A DNA stretch of 42,230 nucleotides, from positions 1 to 42,230 of the forward strand of contig JAUPKI010000024.1 in the NCBI GenBank assembly GCA_030837545.1, written 5' to 3'. The position numbers and the translations under genes were made by a program. Below are positions 35,297 through 42,230 of this stretch, one piece after another; position 1 is the stretch's first letter, and each line of letters opens with the position of its first letter. This DNA is from Thermodesulfobacteriota bacterium. Its GTDB lineage: Bacteria > Desulfobacterota > DSM-4660 > Desulfatiglandales > Desulfatiglandaceae. The notes beneath the pieces are model-generated. The model had not been told where the DNA came from, made no database searches, and saw only the letters and a program-made list of their open reading frames with translations.

Positions 35297-35326
35297 AGTA
35301 TACGGGGAATCAACGGCTGGTGTCAA
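35297..35326 (-). promoter_or_regulatory. Near-consensus sigma-70 promoter facing the synthetase pseudogene
   Basis: On the minus strand TTGACA (35326-35321), 18-base spacer, TATACT (35302-35297); start of transcription near 35290. It is only about 35-40 bases before the truncated coding region, consistent with a deletion that removed the original gene start. Confidence 0.75.
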
Positions 35327-35443
35327 TACGGCAACTGGAAGGCCTTTTCCTTCATCCCGGCATCACCGCGATCCGAAGCTCGGCCGCGTCGGAAGAATTC
35401 GTTGAGTAAATTTTTGTCCCATTGGAGTGCATGGTTGACGGCA

Positions 35444-36805
35444 TCAGCCAAACAGGCGTTCATACAGGTCTTGGACCGACCCCACCCCCGAAATGTTCAT
35501 GTTTTTGGAAGGCTTCAGTCCCTCCAGGCTGGTTTTGGGGAGAATGGCGTGTAAAAATCCTAACTTTCTGGCCTCGTTAAGCCTCATCTCAGGCTGGCTC
35601 ACCCCCCGGACCTCGCCGGCAAGTCCCACCTCGCCAAACACCACAAGGTCGCGGCTGATGGGCCGGTTCAGAAAGCTCGACATCATGGCCGATACGATCC
35701 CCAGATCCGCGGCCGGCTCGTCTACCTTCAGCCCCCCGGCCACATTGACGAAGATATCCTGATCTCCTAATTGCATGCCCAGACGTTTCCCCAGCACGGC
35801 CACGAGGAGGGAAATCCGGTTGTGGTCCACGCCGATGGCCGTTCTTCGCGGCATGCCCAGGGGACTGGGACCCACCAGGGCCTGGATCTCCACCAGGAGG
35901 GGCCGGGTCCCTTCTATGCAGGAGATCACCGCAGAGCCCGGCACGTCTTCGGGCCTCTCCTGAAGGAAGATCCTGGAGGGGTTGCCGACGGCGTCGAGAC
36001 CCGAGTCCTTCATCTCAAATACGCCGATCTCGTTGGTGGAACCGTATCGGTTCTTGACCGCCCGCAAGATCCTGAACAGGTGTCCCCCGTCCCCCTCGAA
36101 ATAGAGGACCGTGTCCACCAGATGTTCCAGGACCTTTGGCCCGGCAATAGCCCCGTCTTTGGTCACATGGCCCACTAAGAAGACCGGTATCCCCGTTCCC
36201 TTGGCATAGGCCATCAGGCGGGAGGCCACTTCCCTGACCTGGCCCACGCTTCCGGGGGCCGATGGCATATCTTCCGTATACAAGGTCTGGATCGAGTCCA
36301 CGGCCACGATGTCCGGCTTGAAAGGGCCCAGCCGTTCCAGGAAGTCCTCGATGCAGGTCCCTGTCATGACATACAGATCTTCAGAATGGACGCCCAGCCT
36401 CTCGGCCCTCAGCTTGATCTGCTGGGCCGATTCCTCGCCTGAAAGATACAAGGCCCGCAACTTCTGCCGCGCCAGACGGTCCATCACCTGGAGAATAATG
36501 GTCGACTTCCCGATCCCGGGATCCCCGCCGATCAGGATCAGCGAACCGGGGACCACGCCGCCCCCGAGGGTCCGGTCAAATTCGGAGAGACCTGTCTTCA
36601 GCCGCATCTCAGGGGCCAGAGAAATGGACTCCAGCCGCTCTGCCTGACCCATGGCAGAGGCCCGCCGGGTCTCCTTTCCAGGCGCCTTGCGGACCTCCTC
36701 CACCATACTGCTCCACTGACCGCAGTCAGGGCATCGGCCCATCCATTTGATGGCCTCATACCCGCAGTTCTGACAGACAAAGCGGGTCTTTTCCTTTTTG
36801 GTCAT
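35444..36805 (-). CDS. radA: DNA repair protein RadA
   Basis: 453 residues, full length. A RecA-like branch-migration ATPase for recombination intermediates. N-terminal zinc finger C11-C14/C25-C28 (CQNCGY, CPDC), Walker A GGDPGIGKST (93-102), Walker B (PDIVAVDSIQTLY), the RadA motif KNRYGSTNEIGVFEM (canonical KNRFG with Tyr), and a C-terminal Lon-protease-like domain (about 290-453, NVAGGLKVDEPAADLGI). ATG 36805 is preceded by GAGG at some distance. It starts 15 bases after the stop of the upstream membrane-protein gene, so they share a transcript. Confidence 0.95.
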   Translation of the reverse strand: MTKKEKTRFVCQNCGYEAIKWMGRCPDCGQWSSMVEEVRKAPGKETRRASAMGQAERLESISLAPEMRLKTGLSEFDRTLGGGVVPGSLILIGGDPGIGKSTIILQVMDRLARQKLRALYLSGEESAQQIKLRAERLGVHSEDLYVMTGTCIEDFLERLGPFKPDIVAVDSIQTLYTEDMPSAPGSVGQVREVASRLMAYAKGTGIPVFLVGHVTKDGAIAGPKVLEHLVDTVLYFEGDGGHLFRILRAVKNRYGSTNEIGVFEMKDSGLDAVGNPSRIFLQERPEDVPGSAVISCIEGTRPLLVEIQALVGPSPLGMPRRTAIGVDHNRISLLVAVLGKRLGMQLGDQDIFVNVAGGLKVDEPAADLGIVSAMMSSFLNRPISRDLVVFGEVGLAGEVRGVSQPEMRLNEARKLGFLHAILPKTSLEGLKPSKNMNISGVGSVQDLYERLFG

Positions 36806-36820
36806 GATGAAATGGCTGCC

Positions 36821-37213
36821 TCACTCCCACCGGCCATCGTCCCTCCTCCTGAGGTCCGTGTACCCCACCGTCCCCCGATCCGTGATAAACGAACTCAAGA
36901 GCCAGTTCACCAGGCTGATGATCAGGGCGCCCCATACGGCCGACCAGAACCCGTGCACCTCAAATCCGGAGATGACGCCCGAGGCCATTTTCAACAGGAT
37001 CGCATTGATGACAAAGGTAAAGAGACCGAGGGTCAGGATATTGATGGGGAGGGTCAGGATGAGGAGGATCGGCCGGAAAAAAACGTTCAGAACCCCCAGA
37101 ATGGCGGCCGCGAACAATGCACTGAAAAAACCGCTCACCTCGATCCCCTTGATCAGATATGACGCCACTGTGATTGCAGCGGTCAGAATCAACCATCTCA
37201 CAAGCAGTCCCAT
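36821..37213 (-). CDS. Phage-holin-4-type (YvlD-like) membrane protein
   Basis: 130 residues. Four hydrophobic segments (LVRWLILTAAITVASYLI, FFSALFAAAILGVLNVFF, LILTLPINILTLGLFTFVINAILL, WSAVWGALIISLVNWLLSSF) with the family's NVFFRPILLILTLPINILTLG and a short charged tail. Despite the name these are ordinary chromosomal inner-membrane proteins of unknown role. ATG at 37213 has GAGGAG 9 bases upstream. It is the promoter-proximal gene of the radA unit. Confidence 0.9.
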   Translation of the reverse strand: MGLLVRWLILTAAITVASYLIKGIEVSGFFSALFAAAILGVLNVFFRPILLILTLPINILTLGLFTFVINAILLKMASGVISGFEVHGFWSAVWGALIISLVNWLLSSFITDRGTVGYTDLRRRDDGRWE

Positions 37214-37721
37214 GAATTATTTCTCCTCATCCCGATACAGGATTGATGATTGTTGATTGAAAAACGACCTAAAAACAAGATAATGGCTGGTCAAGAACCC
37301 CAAAAACATTTTTTTTGAAAACGATAAGAGATGTTAGGCGATTCCCTATGTTAAAGAGTTAAGCCCATCCACAATCCTTCGTGAGCGTGGCGGCTATTGT
37401 AGTGCATACCCATTTGGGATGTCAAACATTCCCGGGACGTCACGCCCCAAGACATGCAGGCCGATCGGGTCATCCGCCTCTCCGTCTCAAAGGCCCTGGA
37501 TTGAATCCTGGGATTCTTTTTTCTTGAACGCGCGACAAATTCAGGCTATTTAGCATGATAGCTGTTTTTAACCACGAATCAAACGAATGAGACGAATAAA
37601 CGAAGACCTTGGCTTTTTCTGGTTCGGGCTTTAGAATCAGAAGTTGACTCATTCGACGTTTCCCGCTGGCAGCGGGATCGGACGTTCAACGTTCCTTTTT
37701 TAATGAGCAAGGAGGGCTTCC
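37214..37721. other. Divergent intergenic region
   Basis: About 500 bases between the divergent holin-like and asd genes. No gene is seen. It holds ACGAATCAAACGAATGAGACG-type repeats (37573-37602) and CCCGCTGGCAGCGGG (37662-37676), a near copy of the palindrome at 15913, followed by GGACGTTCAACGTTCC, which is itself palindromic. AAGGAGG for asd lies at its right end. Confidence 0.5.
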
Positions 37722-38837
37722 ATGTTGCGAATCGGGTTTGTCGGATGGCGGGGGATGGTCGGATCGGTACTCATGGGCCGAATGAATGAAGAGCAGGACT
37801 TCAAGGGCTTTGAACCGGTCTTTTTCACCACCTCCAATGTGGGCGGAAAAGCTCCGGACGTGGGTCTCGACATCCCGTCCTTAAGAGACGCCCATGACAT
37901 CGACCTTCTGTCCTCCCTCGATATGGTTGTCACCTGCCAGGGGGGCGACTACACCAAAGAGGTCTACCCCAGGCTGAGGGGAGGCGGCTGGACGGGCTAC
38001 TGGATCGATTCGGCCTCGGCCCTGCGCCTCGCTGACGACGCCATTATTGTCCTCGATCCGGTCAACCGGTCTGTGATCGAGGAGGCACTGTCTTCCGGCA
38101 TCAAAACGTATGTCGGCGGCAACTGCACAGTCAGTCTCATGCTCATGGGACTGTCAGGCCTGTTTGCACAAGGCCTAATCCAATGGATATCGGCCATGAC
38201 CTATCAGGCCGCATCGGGCGCAGGGGCCAAGAACATGAAAGAACTCATCGCCCAGATGCTCGTTCTCGGAAACGTTTCAAAGTCCCTGCTGGATGACCCG
38301 GCATCTTCGGCCATCGACATCGACCGGATCGTGACTGAGCAGATGCGGGGCGCCGCCTTCCCCACGGATAACTTCCTGGCCCCCCTGGCCGGGAGTCTGA
38401 TCCCCTGGATCGATTCGCCCATGCCATCGGGCCAGACGAGAGAGGAGTGGAAGGGCCAGGTGGAGACCAACAAGATCCTGAAGACAAAGGAACCGATTCC
38501 GGTCGACGGCATCTGTGTGCGCGTGGGCGCCATGCGCTGCCACAGCCAGGGTCTCACCATCAAACTGACCCGGGACGTTCCCCTGAACGAGGTTGCGGAG
38601 ATCATCCAAAAAGGGAACCCCTGGGTGACTCTGGTCCCCAATGACAAGGAATCCACACTGAAACACCTGACCCCCGCAGCGGTCAACGGGACCCTGACCG
38701 TCCCGGTGGGAAGGCTGCGAAAGATGCTGCTCGGGCCCGAATATGTGACGGCCTTCACCGTGGGGGACCAGCTTCTGTGGGGGGCGGCCGAGCCGATACG
38801 GAGGATACTCAACATCATCATTGAGCGCCTGTCATAG
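37722..38837 (+). CDS. asd: Aspartate-semialdehyde dehydrogenase
   Basis: 371 residues. Reduces aspartyl phosphate to aspartate semialdehyde with NADPH on the way to lysine (diaminopimelate), threonine and methionine. N-terminal [17 protein letters not shown] is the NADP fold; the nucleophile is C135 in GGNCTVSLM, and the Gram-negative-type insertions are present ([12 protein letters not shown]; catalytic His in [12 protein letters not shown]). AAGGAGG lies 6 bases before the ATG. It is monocistronic, followed by selC. Confidence 0.95.
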   Translation: MLRIGFVGWRGMVGSVLMGRMNEEQDFKGFEPVFFTTSNVGGKAPDVGLDIPSLRDAHDIDLLSSLDMVVTCQGGDYTKEVYPRLRGGGWTGYWIDSASALRLADDAIIVLDPVNRSVIEEALSSGIKTYVGGNCTVSLMLMGLSGLFAQGLIQWISAMTYQAASGAGAKNMKELIAQMLVLGNVSKSLLDDPASSAIDIDRIVTEQMRGAAFPTDNFLAPLAGSLIPWIDSPMPSGQTREEWKGQVETNKILKTKEPIPVDGICVRVGAMRCHSQGLTIKLTRDVPLNEVAEIIQKGNPWVTLVPNDKESTLKHLTPAAVNGTLTVPVGRLRKMLLGPEYVTAFTVGDQLLWGAAEPIRRILNIIIERLS

Positions 38838-38881
38838 CCGTTCAGCCGGGGGCGGGTTTCCGATCCAGAAATGGGAATGTG

Positions 38882-38909
38882 TTGACAAACCCAACCCCGT
38901 GACTAAAAT
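38882..38909 (+). promoter_or_regulatory. Promoter of selC
   Basis: TTGACA (38882-38887), 16-base spacer, TAAAAT (38904-38909). Start of transcription would be near 38916, about 17 bases before the mature tRNA end. Confidence 0.65.
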
Positions 38910-38932
38910 TAGGACTTCCAACCAGGCCGTGT

Positions 38933-39030
38933 GGAAGTGGAAAGCTCACTGGTGGGGCTCCCGGACTTCAAATCCGGTGTGCGGGGCTAAAACCCTCGCA
39001 GGTGGGTTCGATTCCCATGCACTTCCGCCA
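38933..39030 (+). tRNA. selC: Selenocysteine tRNA (anticodon TCA), with encoded CCA
   Basis: 98 bases. Acceptor GGAAGTG pairs with CACTTCC for seven of the eight positions; the eighth is G-G (38940/39019). The anticodon arm CCGGA-CTTCAAA-TCCGG (38961-38977) has TCA at 38968-38970. The D loop has CTGGTG, as in bacterial tRNA-Sec; a long variable arm folds from TGCGGGG and CCCTCGCA; the T arm is GTGGG-TTCGATT-CCCAT; G73 and CCA end it. It reads UGA as selenocysteine. Its own promoter is at 38882. selA, selB and selD are not in the window. Confidence 0.95.
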
Positions 39031-39058
39031 CAGTTCATGAATCGGAATCAGGATCTTC

Positions 39059-39907
39059 TCAACCCCCCTGAAAGCTGAACACCCTTCCTGCGGATGCAGA
39101 GACAAATCGGTCGCCAAAGCGGTTCGAAAGCGCTACCGCCGCCTGAAAACCGGTGCAGTGGGAAACCCCTACCAGTTCTATGGAAAATCTCTCGAATTGA
39201 TCCATCACAACCGGCAAATCCTTTGGGCCGTAGAACATCAGGTGGGTTCCGCCTAAGATGGCGCGAAGACGCTCAACCCCCATCTTTTCTCGAACATGGT
39301 TCAGGATGTTCAAGACCCCGGCATGGGCGCACCCCAGGATCAGCACAGGATGACCCTCGGTCTCGATCAAAAGCGAGGCGTCATCTTGAATGGGATCCAA
39401 AACCAACCCGTCTCCATCAGGCAATACCAGTCGGGGATCATTAGGCGCCTTGCCAGGGTCGCGATCTATTCCGGTCACAAACCAGATACCTGGCGCCGCC
39501 TCCCGGGTATGGTCGATAAACCTGAAGGCTGCGCCGGATCGCTCCAGCTCTTTCTGGGTCGCCGGGCATCCAATATACCTCGGAGGCTTGTCCGGCGCCG
39601 CAGGATCGATCACCATATGCCGGGAAAAAATGGCTGGATGGGCAATGACCTCTATCTGACCGAGCTGCCTGGCGACCCAAAGGAGTCCACCGGTATGGTC
39701 GTAATGTCCATGGCTGATGAATACCCTGGCCAGACCTGACAGATCCTCATTCAGTGTTTCCAGGTTGATGGGAAGGGATCTCCCCGGTCCTGTATCCAAG
39801 AGGTATTTCTCATCCCTCCTCTCGATCAGGCAACTGAACCCGTGTTCGCCCACAAATCCTGATCGGCTGATGCTGTTGTCGCACACGATGGTAATTCGGG
39901 TCTCCAT
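39059..39907 (-). CDS. Metallo-beta-lactamase-fold hydrolase
   Basis: 282 residues from METRIT. Metal site HGHYDHTGG (H66, H68, D70, H71), with later H and C residues (GCAHAGVLNIL, GVSHCTGF). The layout resembles the MBL-fold subfamily annotated as dihydropterin-ribofuranosyl-aminobenzene phosphate synthase and similar archaeal/deltaproteobacterial proteins; biochemical role uncertain. ATG 39907 is chosen with AAGGAAG 5 bases upstream; a GTG at 39922 would add five residues. It converges on selC with 28 bases between. Confidence 0.87.
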   Translation of the reverse strand: METRITIVCDNSISRSGFVGEHGFSCLIERRDEKYLLDTGPGRSLPINLETLNEDLSGLARVFISHGHYDHTGGLLWVARQLGQIEVIAHPAIFSRHMVIDPAAPDKPPRYIGCPATQKELERSGAAFRFIDHTREAAPGIWFVTGIDRDPGKAPNDPRLVLPDGDGLVLDPIQDDASLLIETEGHPVLILGCAHAGVLNILNHVREKMGVERLRAILGGTHLMFYGPKDLPVVMDQFERFSIELVGVSHCTGFQAAVALSNRFGDRFVSASAGRVFSFQGG

Positions 39908-39965
39908 GTCGGCTTCCTTCACCTGAATGTCGATAGTGTCTGAACGAAAATCCTCTATCTGAGCG

Positions 39966-40464
39966 TTAGCACCTGTTCGCCATATTTTCAGCCATTTGAA
40001 TCAAATTTACCATAAGCTCCGGATAGATGTAAAGGCCTTCGATCCATCTCATGGCCTCGGTATCTGGAGCCTTTGCAAGGTAAATTTGGGTTGTTTGCAT
40101 GGCGTAATCCCGCAGGGCGTGATTGCTCACGATCTCCTAAGAGATGATGGGTCTGGCCCGGAACATCTTTCTTAGCATCGGGTTGTCGGAGGGGTTGCGG
40201 AAATCTGTATTGATATTGGCTCTGATAAAGTTGAAGAAGGTTGAGAGGTGGGCATATTTGATGCGCTTGGTTTGTTGTTTCTTCCCTTCGGTGATTCCGT
40301 TCAGAAATTCCAGGATCTCGTCAGTGGTAACGCTTTCGATGCTCCTTTCTCCGAAATCCTGGTTAAACCTGGAGAGGAGTGCCTCATACGACCTGACCGT
40401 ATTTTTTTTGTGAATTGAACCTGTGGTACTCCAGCTAGAGTTTCCCCGCTTCTTTGATTTCCAT
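39966..40464 (-). pseudogene. Tyrosine recombinase (phage integrase) pseudogene
   Basis: An AGGAGG site precedes ATG 40464, but codon 10 is TAG (MEIKEAGKL, stop, LEYHRFNS), a run of eight A shifts the frame, and the next segment reads NTVRSYEALLSRFNQDFGER and so on to NPMLRKMFRA, the SAM-like core-binding domain of tyrosine recombinases. After another stop the same frame reads EIVSNHALRDYAMQTTQIYL-AKAPDTEAMRWIEGLY, matching the C-terminal end of such integrases (IEIVSKxILRHANLxTTQxYL...EAMRWIxxLYG). The roughly 170 central residues, including most catalytic residues, are gone. It lies about 0.95 kb after selC, a common integration site. Confidence 0.8.
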
Positions 40465-40861
40465 TTTTCGCCCTCCTTGTGTTGGGGTTAATAATGCCAT
40501 GGTGTCACGGTAACTATATGATGCCTTGGCAGGATTTGTAAGGAGATGGCGTAAGAACGAGCCGGTTGGTGTTAAGAGGAACCGGCATCCTGTTCATACA
40601 CAAGTTCGCTGCTCTATCATGGCGAGTGGCCACAAAATATGGTGGCGTTTCACGACCTCTCAAACTTTGGAGATGTTGAACCTTGTGCCTCTTATGTCAG
40701 GTTCTTGAATCGGTTTCTGCCGTCGGCCGGGCATCATGGAAGGAACCGATCCAAATGACTTCTTCAACTCGGTGGGCGCCCAGGGGTTTAAGGGGGTTTG
40801 CGAAATTGCTTGAAAACGATCGAGACTTTCAATAATATGGTTGCAAAAGGGGGCAATCACC
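40465..40861. other. Intergenic region without a supported gene
   Basis: About 400 bases. A hairpin GCCGGTT (40561-40567) / AACCGGC (40580-40586) is present. Two open frames of 60-67 codons on opposite strands have no ribosome-binding site or family likeness. It may be decayed mobile DNA. Confidence 0.4.
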
Positions 40862-41186
40862 ATGACAGGGACAAAGGGACAGGACCGATTGGATCGACTG
40901 GAGAAATTGGCCGAGGCGATGTTTGCAGGGACCGCTGAGCTGAGGGAATCCCAGGCGACTTATACTCAGGAGCGGAGAGAGGCATGAAAGAAAGATTGAT
41001 GAAGAAATCCTCGCACTAAAAGAAGCCCAGGACAGGACGGATGAGCAGCTTGACAGGACTATCAAGAAACTGGATGATATCGGTCGCCAGCTTGGGGACC
41101 TGAGGCTGGTCCAGGGGGAAGTGGCCGATGAAGGCGGAGTGACCCTTCTGAACCGGGAAGGATTTGAGCCCAGGACGTTCAATTGA
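40862..41186 (+). pseudogene. Remnant of a coiled-coil (DUF3782-like) protein
   Basis: An open frame from ATG 40862 runs 41 codons (LDRLEKLAEAMFAGTAELRE) to a TGA at 40985; in the next frame it continues as ARGHERKIDEEILALKEAQD, then RTDEQLDRTIKKLDDIGRQL and ends at 41186. The EAQxRTDEQL...LGxL heptads are typical of the coiled-coil N-terminal part of DUF3782-type proteins, which carry a C-terminal PD-(D/E)XK-like domain; that domain is absent. A frameshift plus 3' deletion. Confidence 0.65.
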
Positions 41187-41255
41187 TGTTCCTCGGTCCG
41201 GCCATTGATAACCGGTAACGTTGTAAGTTGACTACGGAGGTAGGCGGAGCACAAG

Positions 41256-41501
41256 ATGAAAGCGCATGAGGAATTCATTGTTTCAAACCCGAATGTGATG
41301 ATGGGAAAGCCGGTCATAGCGGGGACCCGGATCACGGTGGAACTTATCCTTGAAAAACTGGCGGCCGGTGAAAAGATTGAGCAAATAACCGAGGCGCATC
41401 CTCGTCTTACGCCCGAATCCATACAGGCGGCGTTATCATTTGCCGCTGAGGCATTAAAGGCAGATGTGGTGTATCCGATTGCCACGGAAACGGCCGCATG
41501 A
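41256..41501 (+). CDS. DUF433 antitoxin
   Basis: 81 residues. The pattern VSNPNVMMGKPVIAGTRITVELILEKLAAG ... ITEAHPRLTPESIQAALSFAAE is the DUF433 helix-turn-helix signature. DUF433 proteins pair with DUF5615 (PIN-like) toxins; here the next gene starts within its last codons (ATGA overlap at 41498). GCGGAG about 8 bases upstream fits the ATG. The gene is intact although its toxin is not. Confidence 0.88.
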   Translation: MKAHEEFIVSNPNVMMGKPVIAGTRITVELILEKLAAGEKIEQITEAHPRLTPESIQAALSFAAEALKADVVYPIATETAA

Positions 41502-41853
41502 AGTTCGTTGCAGACGAAAGCCTGGATTTTCAGATAGTCGAACGTCTGCGGCAGGACGGTTGGGATGTCTCATATGTTGCCGAGATGGAACCCGGTATTT
41601 CAGATGCCGACGTTCTGCATCTGGCGAACACCAGTAGGCATTAATCATCACATCGGATAGAGATTTCGGAGAATTGATATTTCGCCAGCATCTTGTGTCG
41701 AACGGCATCATCCTGGTCCGATTAGCCGGTTTTACGCCCCAACTTAAAGCGGAGACCGTCTCGTCCGCCATTAATCGCCATCAGGCAGAACTCCCCCATT
41801 CCTTTGTTGTCATCTCCCCGGGTCTTATCCGTATTCGTCGTCAATTGCAGTGA
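41498..41853 (+). pseudogene. DUF5615 PIN-like toxin, frameshifted
   Basis: ATG 41498 overlaps the antitoxin stop. The frame reads MKFVADESLDFQIVERLRQD, with the PIN-like acidic start (F.AD...), to DADVLHLANTSRH then stops at 41642. The rest continues in another frame: ALIITSDRDFGELIFRQHLV, LVRLAGFTPQLKAE and VVISPGLIRIRRQ, ending at 41851. A single lost base near 41637 (AGG-CA for AGG-GCA) explains the break. The joined product of about 118 residues would be a complete toxin. Confidence 0.8.
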
Positions 41854-42230
41854 ATCGCAGTATTTCCTGATTTGCCCCTTTCGGACAAGGAAAAAGAGGG
41901 TATGGATTTTTCTGTGTTTACTGAGTGCTGATGACACCCTCGACTATTTCCCCCCTTCCATTCCACCAGCCTCGGCAACATCTCATTGAACAGCTCCAGA
42001 TCTGTGGCATCCAGACCCCGCAAAAGCACAATCAGCCTTTCCAGCCTGTCTTCCTGTTCACCTTCACCCGATGGGCGGCCCTATTCCTATGTGAACAATT
42101 TGCCGAGACAATGAGTCGCCCATTGCAGATCTTTCCCAAAAAGACACATTGTTTGCCTTGACTTACTCTCTTTCGAGATGTATGAGTTCCGTTCAGCAGG
42201 ATTTTTTCACAGTATGTCTTCTTTGAACCC
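41854..42230. other. Window end: decayed sequence, possible protein fragment on minus strand
   Basis: On the minus strand (about 42083-41965) a stretch reads EDRLERLIVLLRGLDATDLE then LFNEMLPRLVEW, helical and protein-like, but it is bounded by stops and has no start site. It may be the tail of a degenerate gene. Family not recognised. Nothing else is seen up to the window end. Confidence 0.3.

Noticed and set aside
37470-37652. 60-codon frame upstream of asd
   Set aside because: Built from intergenic repeat sequence (ACGAATGAGACGAAT type).
39031-42230. Second attachment site: a copy of the selC 3' end
   Set aside because: I looked for CCCATGCACTTCCGCCA and variants downstream and saw none, so no att pair is claimed.
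1-42230. CRISPR array or rRNA
   Set aside because: No regularly spaced direct repeats of 23-47 bases and no rRNA-like sequence found by eye.

Overview
The window reads as the chromosome of a Gram-negative, probably anaerobic, deltaproteobacterium (Desulfobacterota, sulfate-reducer or syntroph relatives). This is inferred from the mix of families: thiolase, B12-type radical SAM protein, an outer-membrane porin with an N-terminal coiled coil, a cytoplasmic molybdopterin oxidoreductase, a Gram-negative type Asd, selC, and secreted Cys-rich proteins carrying a pentraxin/beta-helix style C-terminal module. GC is moderately high in the housekeeping parts and falls sharply around 29.2-30.0 kb. No search was run; every assignment is from reading motifs.

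Layout. 1-16.9 kb is mostly housekeeping: a 5'-cut thiolase; then, on the minus strand, a 1004-residue membrane protein with a PHP-like segment, a CDF metal transporter, a small exported protein, a radical SAM protein, a CNNM/CBS membrane protein, FolC and a UvrD/PcrA-type helicase; then a porin (+), a zinc-ribbon/Yip1 membrane protein with a small Cys protein (-), and a phosphoglycerate-mutase family phosphatase (+) apparently made from a leaderless message.

17.0-23.3 kb is a tight plus-strand cluster: PilB/GspE-type ATPase, receiver-PAS protein, methyl-accepting protein with almost no periplasmic part, CheW and CheA. It looks like a small chemosensory system, possibly controlling a pilus or secretion motor; no CheR, CheB or stand-alone CheY is present. 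23.4-27.9 kb follows with three exported proteins, two of which end in the same roughly 65-residue domain.

28.0-35.3 kb is accessory: a 291-residue unknown protein, a 54-residue protein and a 53-residue excisionase-type HTH protein in an AT-rich patch, a molybdopterin oxidoreductase, an AbiEii-like nucleotidyltransferase with a small partner, and a decayed AMP-forming acyl-CoA synthetase. 35.4-39.9 kb returns to core genes: RadA, a holin-4-type membrane protein, Asd, the selenocysteine tRNA selC with its own promoter, and a metallo-beta-lactamase-fold protein. 39.9-42.2 kb is a gene graveyard beside selC: a tyrosine-recombinase pseudogene, a coiled-coil (DUF3782-like) remnant, and a DUF433/DUF5615 toxin-antitoxin pair whose toxin is frameshifted.

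Intergenic spaces carry several families of short repeats (CCTAAATT-type, REP-like hairpins, GAACCCTGAACC-type, CCCGCTGCAGCGGG palindromes). No CRISPR array, rRNA or complete insertion sequence was seen.
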